Shown here: positions 1 to 10,265 of the stretch, in pieces | Layout of the letters: every line of letters starts with the position of its first letter | How positions within the stretch are numbered: the stretch's first letter is position 1 | Position numbers and translations under genes: made by a program | Origin: Ligustrum vulgare | Lineage: Eukaryota; Streptophyta; Magnoliopsida; Lamiales; Oleaceae | Length of the DNA: 64,000 bases | Assembly: GCA_963555705.1 (NCBI GenBank) | Contig: OY743168.1 | Span: 20,342,139 to 20,406,138, forward strand | Reading direction: 5' to 3' | The notes under the pieces: model-generated | Databases searched by the model: none | The model's input: only the letters and a program-made list of their open reading frames with translations | What the model was told of the DNA's origin: nothing

Positions 1-492
1 GGTGAAACTTGATACTGAAAAATCAATGTAATGAACAGGGTGGATAATTTATATCAGATACCTGCATTTGCTGATGTTTTCCCAAAATAGAGCCCCCAGA
101 ATCTGCAGTACAAAACCAGAAGTTTCATGAGAAACAATTCTAATAGAACTTAAAATTTTCTGATCTTTTTGGAAATTGGTGGCTTTCTAAACAATGAGTA
201 ATATTTCTGTTCTTTGATGTTGTAATAATCAAATCAATGTAGTAAAAAATAATTTCGGAGATAAAGAATAGTAAGAAATCGCCTGAAGTCGAATAAGTTT
301 TGATGAGACGAAGTTCAGATTCCTCCTACCAAGTATAAAGGCTTAAGTCAAAGAGCAAAGCTACATATACAAATCTATCGGCCCCAAAACTGAAGTTTGA
401 ATGCTGAGCACCTAAGAAGGTAAATAAAAGCAATGATCTGGAATTTCCAGTTGGACAATAATTAATATCACTTTTGATATGTACTTATAGCA
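1..492. other. Left flank, no recognised feature
   Basis: AT-rich sequence with no long open frame and no repeat found elsewhere in the window. It could be intron or UTR of a gene whose exon-like frame lies just to the right on the minus strand, but nothing shows this directly. Confidence 0.4.
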
Positions 493-881
493 TCAACATA
501 GAAAATTCAGACAAACCGTAAGTGACTCGGATTTGTCCTCGATGCAAGCGACTTGCCTTTCATTTGTATTCCTTCTCCCATTTTGCACCTGTTGAAACTG
601 ATTCTGCCTCTTCCAATTCAAATCCACCAGCTCAGCTTCCAACCCTCGAACAAACTCTTCACCGAAACTCGAACCCGACTGCAAGATTAAATCCCTAGTT
701 GAAGCCAGCATATGATGCTCACTGGTTAAGTCATTTCTCTCCACAAGTCTCCGGATTTTAGCAGTGTTCAATAGAAGGAGAAGACAGTTCAACAGGGGAG
801 AGGAAGTTTTTTTAGGTGAAATTTCTGGCGAAATTAGGGATGTGCAAAGGAAGGAGAGGTAATACCGAGAGAGAGAAAGAA
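493..881 (-). CDS. Unrecognised exon-like open frame
   Basis: A minus-strand frame stays open across this interval and into the neighbouring LTR, where the apparent start is only an artefact of the insertion. The part outside the LTR has balanced, charged, helix-prone composition with words such as KIRRLVERND and VDLNWKRQNQ, unlike the low-complexity frames nearby. The VDLNWKRQN stretch faintly recalls coiled-coil proteins of the BCAS2/SPF27 type, but the match is too short to name it. There is a possible donor (TTACG then GTTTGT) near its left end. The outer LTR inserted at its 5' side, so any original gene is probably interrupted there. It could equally be a chance open frame. Confidence 0.25.
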
Positions 882-975
882 TGATGTGATCCGGAAAAGA
901 AGCTAAGAACAATGTTATGATTCGAGACGAATCATCTTGAAGGAAGAGGGGATGATGTGATCCACAAAAGGCGTA
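882..975 (+). repeat. 71-bp duplication of the polypurine-tract/LTR boundary
   Basis: TGATGTGAT occurs at 882 and again at 953, each preceded by a purine-rich stretch. The same arrangement with the same 71-bp spacing is found in the right LTR (8894 and 8965), so the duplication predates this insertion. Confidence 0.7.
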
Positions 976-1102
976 AAAAATGAGAAATAAAGATACGGGA
1001 AATTCAACAATATTCTACATAGGAAAATGAACAAGTTTCATGTTGGGCTCGAGTCAAGATTCAATTCACGTCAAAGGATCAGAAATCAAGGCAGAAGAGC
1101 TT

Positions 1103-1293
1103 TTACGACCGTAACTTCCATAATCACGACCGTAACATTATCAGCGCACAATTTGGGCAGAACGACGTTTACGGCCGTACCTTGGGTTCTCACGGCCGTA
1201 ACTAATCCATGGAATTTCACGGCCGTAACTAATATTGAAACATTTTGATCCGAGAAGGACTTACGGCCGTAAGTCCGACTTTTACGGCCGTAA
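1103..1293. repeat. Array of ACGGCCGT palindromic words (outer 5' LTR)
   Basis: Cores lie at 1171, 1192, 1219, 1263 and 1284. The last two are perfect self-complementary 12-mers TTACGGCCGTAA (1261-1272, 1282-1293). Two variants with ACGACCGT are at 1103-1114 and 1126-1135. The array lies upstream of the TATA-like region of the LTR. Confidence 0.85.
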
Positions 1294-1550
1294 GCGGCGC
1301 GAATCAGATTTTCGGGATTTTAGTATTTCAGTTGATTTGTATTTCCTTTATTGATTTTTAATTATTTTTCCAATTTTGGTAATTTTGGTTATTTTAGTTA
1401 TTTTAGCTATTTTACCCTAATTAGCATTCTATTCAGAGTCAGTTAGCGACTAGGATTTATTTTGCCTACTTAAATGCTTTTCCATTCAATGTAAAAACAG
1501 AATATTTTTTATGAATAAAATTATTGAGTGTTTTACTCTCTCTAAAGGTG

Positions 1551-2655
1551 AAATATGCAGAAACTCATTTACGGCCGTAAATGGAAAGTTACGGCCGTAA
1601 CTATTCAAGTCAAAAATTTCTTTATTTCAATTCTTTCCATAATTTGGGATTTCTTGGTCCCAAAGCTAGGACACGAAATTGAGGCTACAAAAAGGGAATT
1701 TCATGACAAGAAAAAGAGACTTTTATTAATTTTGAAAGAGGATACACATTGAGGAAAATTGAGAGAAAAATATAGAGCATTCTTTGGAGATTTTCAAGCG
1801 CAAGAATATCAACAATAATGAAATTCATGAAGCAACTTGAAGAATCTACCACAATCATGCTAGGCTAAATTCCATATCTTGTTCAAAGGGGAAGTTGTGT
1901 CGATTTAATTATGTTATTTTCTTTTCCTACAAATTAGTAGCGTGAATTTATTACTTTATTTCAATTGTTGGATTATTATGTTTTGAATGTTCAATTGAGT
2001 TTATTTGATTAATAGTTTAATTTGGCCAATTGGATTATTGATCTTTGAATTCATGAATATGCTATGTTTAGATTCTTGATCCGTAATTGTCATTGAGTCT
2101 TTACTTTAGTAGCAAATAAATCTCGTGCAGGTTTAGTAATAATTCAACTTGGATTGTTTAATTCGAGCTTGTGTAATTAACGATCAAATTCAATCTATTC
2201 TTCTAGATTTTCATACTAGTCGTGCATTAAATCCTAAGAGCTTGTTTAGGATTGTCCATTGCTATAATTGGTTCAAAGAGCTTGTTTTGAATCAATACAC
2301 ATAAGGAAGAATTTTGATAATCAGAGCTTGTTGATTATTTATGATTGATAATTGAATTAGAAATAGAAACACGTTACAAGGAAAAGTCTAACATTAATTG
2401 AGGGCACAACCGAACCCGATAACAAGATTTCTTCTCATATTATTTCTCCAGTCATATTGAATTATTTATTTTATGCATATTTTTCATTCAAGCAATTCAA
2501 ACAACAAAACCCCCTATTCCATTCTAATTGATCGAACAACTAAAATTAGTTTTCGTTCCTCGTGGGATCGACCCTTACTCTCGCTTCTACATTATTAATT
2601 AATATTTGACGAGTAAGGATTTATTTATTATTTTGGTGCATTGTGACACGCATCA
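1551..2655 (+). mobile_element. Inner Athila/Tat-like element, 5' LTR truncated at its 5' end
   Basis: It aligns base for base in length with 7694-8798 (1105 bp each) with about a dozen substitutions, near 99 percent identity. The first 310 bp of the LTR, seen in the right copy from 7384, are missing. It ends in GCATCA just before the primer-binding site and retains two perfect TTACGGCCGTAA words (1569-1580, 1589-1600). Confidence 0.85.
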
Positions 2656-2661
2656 AATTGT

Positions 2662-2679
2662 TGGCGCCGTTGCCGGGGA
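2662..2679 (+). other. Primer-binding site, tRNA-Asp type
   Basis: TGGCGCCGTTGCCGGGGA follows the 5' LTR by six bases. This is the site complementary to the 3' end of tRNA-Asp that is typical of Athila/Tat elements. The same site is seen in reverse at about 40544-40561 and in decayed form at about 26190-26206. Confidence 0.9.
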
Positions 2680-2822
2680 ACGGTTAAGCAATTTTGTGTT
2701 TTATCAATTAGAATTTTATTTTTTCTGCATTTTATTTTTTTTATTTTATTTTCACTTTATTTCTATAATTTTTAAAAAAATTAAAAAAAAAAAAAATCTT
2801 GCCTTTCTACTTCTTTGCTTAT

Positions 2823-3921
2823 ATGCGTAGAACTCGGTCAACTAATTTTGAATTTTTTTGATTTTGACCCAGAAATCGAGAAAACTTTTCGACAGCAAAG
2901 AAGAGCAGCACAACCAATGGCAATAGATAACAATAATCTGACTCTCAAGCAACTAGCTACCTCGGATGTTTCTCAACAATCACTATGCATCACTTTTCCA
3001 GGAGTGGAAGAAGGCAGAACTTTTGAGCTAAAATCCGGACTGATCCATCTTCTGCCAACTTTCAGAGGACATCCCAGTGAGGACCCATACAGACATCTGA
3101 AGGAGTTCCATGTGATTTGTGATAGCATGAGACCCACGGGTATTACTGAGGAACAAATCAAGATGAGGGCTTTTCCATTCTCGCTGAAGGATGCTGCTAC
3201 TGATTGGTTGTATTATCTACCATCCGGATCAGTAACCACCTGGAACGACATGAAGAGGCTATTCCTAGAAAAGTACTTTCCTGCATCGAGAGCTGGAACG
3301 ATCAGAAAGGAAATATGTGGGGTTCGCCAAAACAATGGTGAATCATTATATGAGTATTCGGAGCGCTTCAAAAAGCTCATCTCGAGCTGCCCCCATCATC
3401 AGATCAGTGAGCAACTCTTGGTGCAATATTTTTATGAAGGTCTGGCACCGATGGATAGAAGCATGATAGATGCTGCAAGCGGAGGTGCATTGATGGAAAA
3501 GACACCGGAACAAGCACGAGCTTTAATCTCCAATATGGCTGAGAACACTCGGCAGTTCAACTCCAACAGGGATATGCAAGTTCGGCGCGTGAATGAGGTA
3601 AGTAGTTCCAATATTGAAAGTCAATTGTTTGAACTAACAAATCTCGTTAAACAACTTGTTGTAGGGACTGTAGGGATGGCACAACGGGTCAAAGCTTGTG
3701 GGATATGTGCAAACTTCGGACATCCAACAGATACTTGTCCGGTGTTGCAAGAGGAAAATAGTGCCCATGTGAATGCTGCAGAAGGTTTCCCGTTCCAAAG
3801 ACAGCAGTACAATCCGTACTCTAATACCTACAATACAGGATGGAGAGATCACCCAAATCTGAGTTATGGAAATAACAAGCCCCTAGGTTTCATTTCAAAC
3901 AAACCTCAAGGACAATTCTAG
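2823..3921 (+). pseudogene. Gag of the inner Athila/Tat-like element
   Basis: The frame carries a retrotransposon Gag capsid domain (PSEDPYRHLKEF, AFPFSLKDAATDWL, EKYFPASR, GESLYEYSERFKKL, CPHHQISEQLLVQYFYEGL) followed by a zinc knuckle CGICANFGHPTDTCP of the CX2CX4HX4C type. Gag packages element RNA. The likely native ATG is at 2823, but a run of seven T at about 2852 puts the start out of frame with the rest, so the N-terminus is frame-shifted. The first in-frame ATG downstream is near 2914. The frame ends with TAG at 3919-3921, one codon before a TAA, and continues in the same frame as the protease ORF. The Athila/Tat assignment rests on the motifs plus the tRNA-Asp primer site. Confidence 0.85.
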
Positions 3922-3978
3922 CAGTAAGGAACCTTCCAACCACAGGGGCAATATCAACAAAAACTTCAAAATTCAGGT

Positions 3979-5187
3979 ATGTCTCTTGAAGATATGGTTA
4001 AGATGTTGGCAACTAACACGATGCAATTCCAACAGGATACCAAGTCAAGCATTCAAAACCTGGAAAATCAAATGAGCCAAATGGCCACTGCCATAAATAG
4101 ATTGGAGGCACAATCTGGAGGGAAGCTACCATCACAACCCGAGGTGAATCCCAAAAACGTGAGCGCCATAACTCTCCAGAACGGAAGGGAAATTGAGGGT
4201 CCGCAATTGGAACCGGCTGCACCTGAAGTGGAGGAAGATGGAAAGGAAGGAGTCGGGAAGAGAAACGACACTTCGCAAAACCCTCAGGTAAAAACTAACT
4301 CCCATTTAAATGTTAAACTAACACCCCCACCTTTTCCTAGCAGGTTAGCGAAGACAAACAAAGAGAGCAAACAAAAGGACATGTTAGAAATGTTTAGGAA
4401 CGTTGAAATCAATATCCCGCTATTGGAGGCCATCAAGCAAGTCCCCCGGTATGCAAGATTTTTAAGAGATTTATGCACTAGCAAACGGAAACTGGTGGGA
4501 AATGAGATGGTAAGAATGGGTGAATCCGTGTCTGCACTTTTTCAAAGAAAATTGCCTCCCAAGTGCAAGGATCCAGGTATGTTTACCATACCCTGTCAAA
4601 TAGGTAACACTAGGATAGATCGTGCATTGATAGACCTAGGAGCATCCATAAATGTAATGCTTAGATCTACGTACACTTCATTGAAACTTGCTAAAATGAC
4701 TGAAACTAGTGTTATCATTCAACTAGCCGACCGTTCCAATGCATATCCGGATGGGGTAGTTGAAGATGTTTTAGTACAAGTAGGGGGTTTAGTCTTTCCA
4801 GCAGATTTTTATGTGTTAGACATGAATGATGATCACTCTCCAAACCCCACTCCTATTTTGTTAGGCAGACCATTCCTAAAAACATCGAAAACTAAGATAG
4901 ATGTTAGTGATGGTATACTTACCATGGAGTTTGATAATGAAATTGTTAAGTTCAATATTTATGACTCCATGAAACACATTAATGATGCTAAAAAAGTTCA
5001 TTCTACTGTTGTAAGTTATTCTCCATTTCAGGAAACTGTTGCTGAGCTTAATGATTGTCCAAAGCCATCACAACCAGGTGAAAACTTTTGTACCGCCCTA
5101 CCAGTAGTTGATGAGAAGTTTCCCCCTACTTTGCAGGCACTAACGAAGAGTGTGAAGAGGAAATTGAGCTTTTGGAAATCCACCTAA
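3979..5187 (+). CDS. Retropepsin-like protease ORF of the inner element
   Basis: This is a 402-codon open frame in the same frame as gag, from which it is separated by two stops. An N-terminal heptad-like segment (residues 1-45, QNLENQMSQMATAINRLEAQ) probably belongs to the gag C-terminus. Residues around 205-320 form an aspartic protease domain with active site ALIDLGASINVM and the late motif PILLGRPFLKTSKTKID. DLGA in place of DTGA is usual for plant Athila/Tat proteases. No reverse transcriptase, RNase H or integrase follows, so the element must have depended on a partner for replication. Translation would need its own start or stop suppression. Confidence 0.8.
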   Translation: MSLEDMVKMLATNTMQFQQDTKSSIQNLENQMSQMATAINRLEAQSGGKLPSQPEVNPKNVSAITLQNGREIEGPQLEPAAPEVEEDGKEGVGKRNDTSQNPQVKTNSHLNVKLTPPPFPSRLAKTNKESKQKDMLEMFRNVEINIPLLEAIKQVPRYARFLRDLCTSKRKLVGNEMVRMGESVSALFQRKLPPKCKDPGMFTIPCQIGNTRIDRALIDLGASINVMLRSTYTSLKLAKMTETSVIIQLADRSNAYPDGVVEDVLVQVGGLVFPADFYVLDMNDDHSPNPTPILLGRPFLKTSKTKIDVSDGILTMEFDNEIVKFNIYDSMKHINDAKKVHSTVVSYSPFQETVAELNDCPKPSQPGENFCTALPVVDEKFPPTLQALTKSVKRKLSFWKST

Positions 5188-7368
5188 TCCCGGTTGAAGG
5201 AGGAAACAACCTGTCGAGCCAACGACACAGTAAACAAAGGCGCTGCTCGGGAGGCAACTCGAGAGGGGAGTTTCTTTACCTCCTCGAATCTTTATTTTCG
5301 TATTTTCATTTTTGGTTATTTTTATTTTATTTATTCATTTCATTCACACAAAAAAAAAAATTCAGTGGCTAACTTACGGTCGTAAGGTACTCAAGTACGG
5401 CCGTAACACAATTCCAGTACGTTTAATCAGAGGCCAGCTTACGGTCGTGAGACATAACTTTACGGACGTAATGCAATTTTTTTTATCTTTTGTCAAAACC
5501 CACCTTACGGCCGTAATACGCTACCTTACGGCCGTACATTCGAATTTTCAAATTTTTTAAAAGCACGTAGCCCTCGCGCATAACTCCCCTTTTATTGTTT
5601 TGCTTTACAATGAGGACATTGTTTTGTCTAAGTGTGGGGGGGAATTGATCGTGAGCTTAATGTCTTTATCTACTTTTTGTAGTCGAAATGTTAAAATTCA
5701 GTTTGAGTCAGCATCCATTTTAATCTTTGATAGGAAGCGACCCCACTTTTGGTTCATTTTTTTGAAAAATCATTGCATAATTGGATATAAATTGAGCACA
5801 TAGAGATCATCTCGTCCAAAACTTCACAAATAGGTTGAAAATGAAAAGTGAGATTGTCAAATATCTACAACCTAGTCAACCCAACTCACAATAGACAAAT
5901 TATTCCTTCATATATAACCCTGAACATCCCAATTATTATACTTTTGTGAGTAGTGATGGTTTGAATACTTTTAACCGTTATCCTCGACCAATGGACTTAG
6001 ATTTGGAATGAAGATCAAGCAATGACCTATAACTCATAATTGGATGGGAAAAACACATGAAAGCCATAATTTGTGAGCTTTTGAGCCTAAGAGCTGTTTT
6101 TGATATTTATGAGCTCGTAATTCTTTGATGTGTGTCCTGCATGGTTAGGTTATGCTTGGATGTGCTTTCTTGTGCATACCGTTGTAGCTTCTTGATTCAA
6201 GTGCAAATTATAGCAAAGGCAATAGGTTAAACCAAATTTAACTTGCCAAAAGAGCCTACCTTGCTACATGGACCATTAGAAGCCCTTTTGAGCCTTAGCC
6301 TTTCCTTTAATTTTTATGCCACGCTACAAGCCACGAATGCCATTTTTTTTGCATTGTCTCTGTTTTGAACCCATAGAGAAGGGATTCGCAAGCTTTTGTT
6401 GATTGAGGATTGTGCTATGGTCTAAGTCCAAGAAGTTGAAATGGTTATCTTGTGTTGAGCATTGGTTGTGAAATGGACTGAATTCAGGGGATTGTAACTC
6501 TACCTTGTGTCACTTGGTGACTGCGAAATGATTAGAAAAAAAGAAAAGAAAAAAGCAATGAAAAGGAAGTTAGTCACGAAAATTAGTAGTTGTGGATGTC
6601 AAACACTCAACTTGTGAAGAAAAAAAAGAAGAAAAGAAAAGAAGAGATTCAAGTGTGAATAAGAATTGGGTAGCGGGAAACAATAAAGATCATATTAAGG
6701 GAGAAGAAAGTAACGTTATTTTGAATTGACTTAGTTTACGAAATTCCTTCTCGACTCAGCCTAAATATATCCTTTTATCCTACCTGGCCCGAAGCCCGCT
6801 ACAACCAAATAAAGACCTTCGCTTTGCACTTGTGTTATTGTTGGCTCCGGTTATAACATTTAGGCAATCTGTGGTACTAACTTACCCGTGCAGAGAGATG
6901 AGCGAAAATTCAAACCCTTATACACTTTGTGCGACGAGAGAAATATCTTGTGAGGGTGTTAAGACCCATTACATTTACTTATGAGTGGTTTGAATTGCTT
7001 GGTCTAGGGTTTGTGCAATGAATGTGGTTGGGGATAATGTGTTGACTAAATTCACGTCATGAACAACTCAGTTTACGAAACTGATTTCCACTGGAGTTGG
7101 GCGAAACTATTTTCCTCGTAGTCACTCATAAATGGGTGGGATGTGAGCAAACACGAGAGGTGCAAGGAAATAAACCATATCGAGTCATGATTGGGATGGG
7201 AAATAAAGAGCGTTGCATCTCTAGCACACACTAACACAATCCGATTATGCAATGGGACATTTTTGTTAAAGATAAGTGGGTTGCAACCTCAAGTCTCTAA
7301 ATTGTAATCTATTCTTTGAATCCTATTCTTTTCTTTACAAATCTTTGTTCGAGGACGAACAATGGTTC
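5188..7368 (+). other. Long non-coding 3' region of the inner element
   Basis: There is no coding domain here. It starts with GGGAGGCAACTCGAGAGG, a sequence that often follows the coding part of Athila/Tat elements. It contains a third word array (5374-5536), a purine tract resembling the polypurine tract near 5630 (AAGTGTGGGGGGGAA), A/G-rich runs near 6535-6720 and no pol remnants. The pol region was therefore lost or never present. Confidence 0.6.
5374..5536. repeat. Internal array of ACGGCCGT-type palindromic words
   Basis: A near-perfect 12-mer is at 5374-5385, a word at 5395-5407, variants at about 5440 and 5460, a perfect TTACGGCCGTAA at 5505-5516 and another word at 5526-5536. Unlike the LTR arrays, this one lies inside the transcribed body of the element. 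Confidence 0.85.
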
Positions 7369-7383
7369 AAGTGTGGGGGGATT
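7369..7383 (+). other. Polypurine tract
   Basis: AAGTGTGGGGGGATT-type purine-rich stretch immediately before the TGATAAGTG start of the 3' LTR. This is the expected place for plus-strand priming. Confidence 0.75.
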
Positions 7384-8798
7384 TGATAAGTGTAATATTT
7401 ACGTTTATTTTTATACACTTATATCCTTGAAAATGCAATAATGTGATTCTATCTAAGTATTATTAATGCATTTTATGTTTTATATTGTATATGATCACAA
7501 AGGAAGAGAAAAGAAGGAAAAAGGACCAAAATGCGCTTAAAATCGAAGATTGAGGACCTTGGGTGCAAATACGTTACGGCTGTAATACATATATTCACGG
7601 CCGTAAACGTTTTCATATCGTTGTGCAAAAATCAGCAGAAACCCCTTTACGGCCGTAAGTGGATATGTTACGGCCGTAACTTCAATTTTTGGGAAATATG
7701 CAGAAACTCATTTACGGCCGTAAATGGAAAGTTACGGCCGTAACTATTCAAGTCAAAAATTTCCTTATTTCAATTCTTTCCATAATTTGGGATTTCTTGG
7801 TCCCAAAGCTAGGGCACGAAATTGAGGCTACAAAAAGGGAATTTCATGACAAGAAAAAGAGACTTTTATTAATTTTGAAAGAGGCTACACATTGAGGAAA
7901 ATTGAGAGAAAAATATAGAGCATTCTTTGGAGATTTTCAAGCGCAAGAATATCAACAATAATGAAATTCATGAAGCAACTTGAAGAATCTACCACAATCA
8001 TGCTAGGCTAAATTACATATCTTGTTCAAAGGGGAAGTTGTGTCGATTTAATTATGTTATTTTCTTTTCCTACAAATTAGTAGCGTGAATTTATTACTTT
8101 ATTTCAATTGTTGGATTATTATGTTTTGAATGTTCAATTGAGTTTATTTGATTAATAGTTTAATTTGGCCAATTGGATTATTGATCTTTGAATTCATGAA
8201 TATGCTATGTTTAGATTCTTGATCCGTAATTGTCATTGAGTCTTTACTTTAGTAGCAAATAAATCTCGTGCAGGTTTAGTAATAATTCAACTTGGATTGT
8301 TTAATTCGAGCTTGTGTAATTAACGATCAAATTCAATCTATTCTTCTAGATTTTCATACTAGTCGTGCATTAAATCCTAAGAGCTTGTTTAGGATTGTCC
8401 ATTGCTATAATTGGTTCAAAGAGCTTGTTTTGAATCAATACACATAAGGAAGAATTTTGATAATCAGAGCTTGTTGATTATTTATGATTGATAATTGAAT
8501 TAGAAATAGAAACACGTTACAAGGAAAAGTCTAACATTAATTGAGGGCACAACCGAACCCGATAACAAGATTTCTTCTCATATTATTTCTCCAGTCATAT
8601 TGAATTATTTATTTTATGCATATTTTTCATTGAAGCAATTCAAATAACAAAACTCCCTATTCCATTCTAATTGATCGAACAACTAAAATTAGTTTCCGTT
8701 CCTCTTGGGATCGACCATTACTCTCGCTTCTACATTATTAATTAATATTTGACGAGTAAGGATTTATTTATTATTTTGGTGCATTGCAACACGCATCA
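7384..8798 (+). mobile_element. Inner element 3' LTR, complete
   Basis: It is 1415 bp long, starts with TGATAAGTGT and ends with ACACGCATCA. The last 1105 bp match the truncated 5' LTR. It carries six ACGGCCGT-type words between 7574 and 7743. Confidence 0.85.
7574..7743. repeat. Array of TTACGGCCGTAA words (inner LTR)
   Basis: Perfect 12-mers are at 7647-7658, 7668-7679, 7712-7723 and 7732-7743. A one-mismatch copy is at 7574-7585 and an 11-base copy near 7596. Words tend to come in pairs about 20 bp apart, roughly two helical turns. Confidence 0.9.
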
Positions 8799-8893
8799 CA
8801 TTGCTTGTACGAAGAAGATTCGAGTCTAAACCAAGTGAGCAAGCCAAGAACTGCTTTATGATTCAGGACGAATCATCTTAAAGGAAGAAGGGA
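8799..8893 (+). mobile_element. Internal 3' end of the outer element
   Basis: It lies between the inner 3' LTR and the outer 3' LTR. It ends in a GACGAATCATCTTAAAGG-type segment and a purine tract, as seen between pol and the 3' LTR of plant chromoviruses. No recognisable pol domain remains. Confidence 0.5.
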
Positions 8894-9799
8894 TGATGTG
8901 ATCCGGAAAAGAAGCTAAGAACAATGTTATGATTCGGGACGAATCATCTTAAAGGAAGAGTGGATGATGTGATTCGGAAAAGGCGTCAAAAATGAGAAAT
9001 AAAGATACGGGCAATTCAACAATATTCTACATAGAAAAATGAACAAGTTTCATGTTGGGCTCGAGTCAAGATTCAATTCACGTCAAAGGATCAGAAATCA
9101 AGGCAGAAGGGCTTTTACGACCGTAACTTCCATAATTACGACCGTAACATTATCAGCGCACAATTTGGGCAGAACGGCGTTTACGGCCGTACCTTGGGTT
9201 CTCACGGCCGTAACTAATTTTGAAACATTTTGATCCGAGAAGGACTTACGGCCGTAAGTCCAACTTTTGCGGCCGTAAGCGGTGCGAATCAGATTTTCGG
9301 GATTTTAGTATTTCAGTTGATTTGTATTTCCTTTATTGGTTTTTAATTCTTTTTCCAATTTTGGTAATTTTGGTTATTTTAGTTATTTTAGCCTAATTAG
9401 AATTCTATTTAAAGTCAGTTAGCGACTAGGGTTTATTTTGCCTATTTATATGCTTTTCCATTCAATGTAAAAATAGAATATTTTTTATGAATAAAATTAT
9501 TGAGTGTTTTTACTCTCTCTAAAGGTGAGGATTTTCCCTTTAAACAACGAACTTATCAAGATTCAAATCTTGTGACGTTCAACAAATCGAACTTATCAAA
9601 GGCGTGGGCATCCTTTGTGGCGTTCAAACCATTACGGTTCTTGTTTCTGCATCGTAACAGGTTTTGGGTTTAATATACACATGGTTCTTACGTCGTGAGG
9701 CTCGGGTTGTAGTGTTCTCGTCCGTTCCAACCTGAATTAGGAACTTTCCAAACGTTATTCCGCGAGCTACGACGCGGACCCCCTCCCGGGTTCGCATCA
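8894..9799 (+). mobile_element. Outer element 3' LTR, complete
   Basis: It is 906 bp long with TGATG at the start and CATCA at the end, followed by AAGAG as a near match to the left flank AAGAA. It shares the 71-bp boundary duplication and word array of the left copy. A TATA-like CTATTTATAT is near 9445. Confidence 0.7.
9115..9278. repeat. Array of ACGGCCGT words (outer 3' LTR)
   Basis: A variant is at 9115-9126, words are at about 9181 and 9203, a perfect 12-mer at 9246-9257 and a GCGGCCGT variant at 9267-9278. It is one unit shorter than the left LTR array. Confidence 0.85.
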
Positions 9800-10021
9800 A
9801 AGAGTCTGGTAAAAATAGAAAGAAGTTGTTTGAACAAAAATGCAGGAATAAAGTAAGGCAAAAAAATAAAGAAACAAAATGCATGGAAGCTTTTGTTTGA
9901 AATTTGAATTAAAAAACCTTTTTTTAAAAAAAAAATATTAGAGCTTAAAATTTTAGGCGAGAAAACTTGAGGGGGAAAAATTTGACAATCACTTCTCCTA
10001 TTATATGTTAAATAGATATAT

Positions 10022-10066
<45 letters not shown>

Positions 10067-10265
10067 ATAAAGATTTTACTAACAACGTGTTTACAGTTTA
10101 CTCACATGTTAGTTTGTATTAAACTTCTTGTTGAGATCTTCGATTTGATGTCCATATCACTTATTTTTCGACTTGTAAATAATACAATAATTATTGAAAA
10201 ATATTAATTATTACAAAACAAAAAAGTAGTTTATACCTGAAAAAAATATGGATAATTCCTTACAT
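9800..10265. other. AT-rich spacer with (AT)n microsatellite
   Basis: No coding signal. An (AT)n run of about 40 bases lies at roughly 10021-10062. Confidence 0.6.

Larger units (their letters stand above)
882..1550 (+). mobile_element. Outer element 5' LTR, 3' end missing
   Basis: It aligns closely with 8894-9531. It differs by scattered substitutions, one extra 27-bp unit near 1200-1227 (an additional ACGGCCGT word) and a small insertion near 1410. The last 270 bp or so present in the right copy (to 9799) are absent, because the sequence switches at 1550 into the inner LTR. It carries an internal 71-bp duplication at its start and an array of ACGGCCGT words. A TATA-like element lies near 1470 (clearer in the right copy, near 9445). 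Confidence 0.75.
882..9799 (+). mobile_element. Composite Ty3 element: chromovirus-like LTRs enclosing an Athila/Tat-like element
   Basis: The outer LTR copies begin with TGATG (882 and 8894), and the right copy ends with CATCA (9799). The flanks are AAGAA on the left and AAGAG on the right, a near-perfect 5-bp target duplication. Between them, the right side keeps about 95 bp of the outer element's internal 3' end. The rest of the interior is an Athila/Tat-like element with its own LTRs, primer-binding site, gag and protease. The left outer LTR runs directly into the inner 5' LTR at 1550/1551, and both lose sequence at this junction. The simplest history is insertion of the inner element into the outer one, followed by a deletion that fused the two 5' LTRs. 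Confidence 0.7.

Noticed and set aside
882..9278. CRISPR-like array formed by the spaced TTACGGCCGTAA words
   Set aside because: The repeats are only 8-12 bp with irregular spacing, in a plant genome and inside LTRs.
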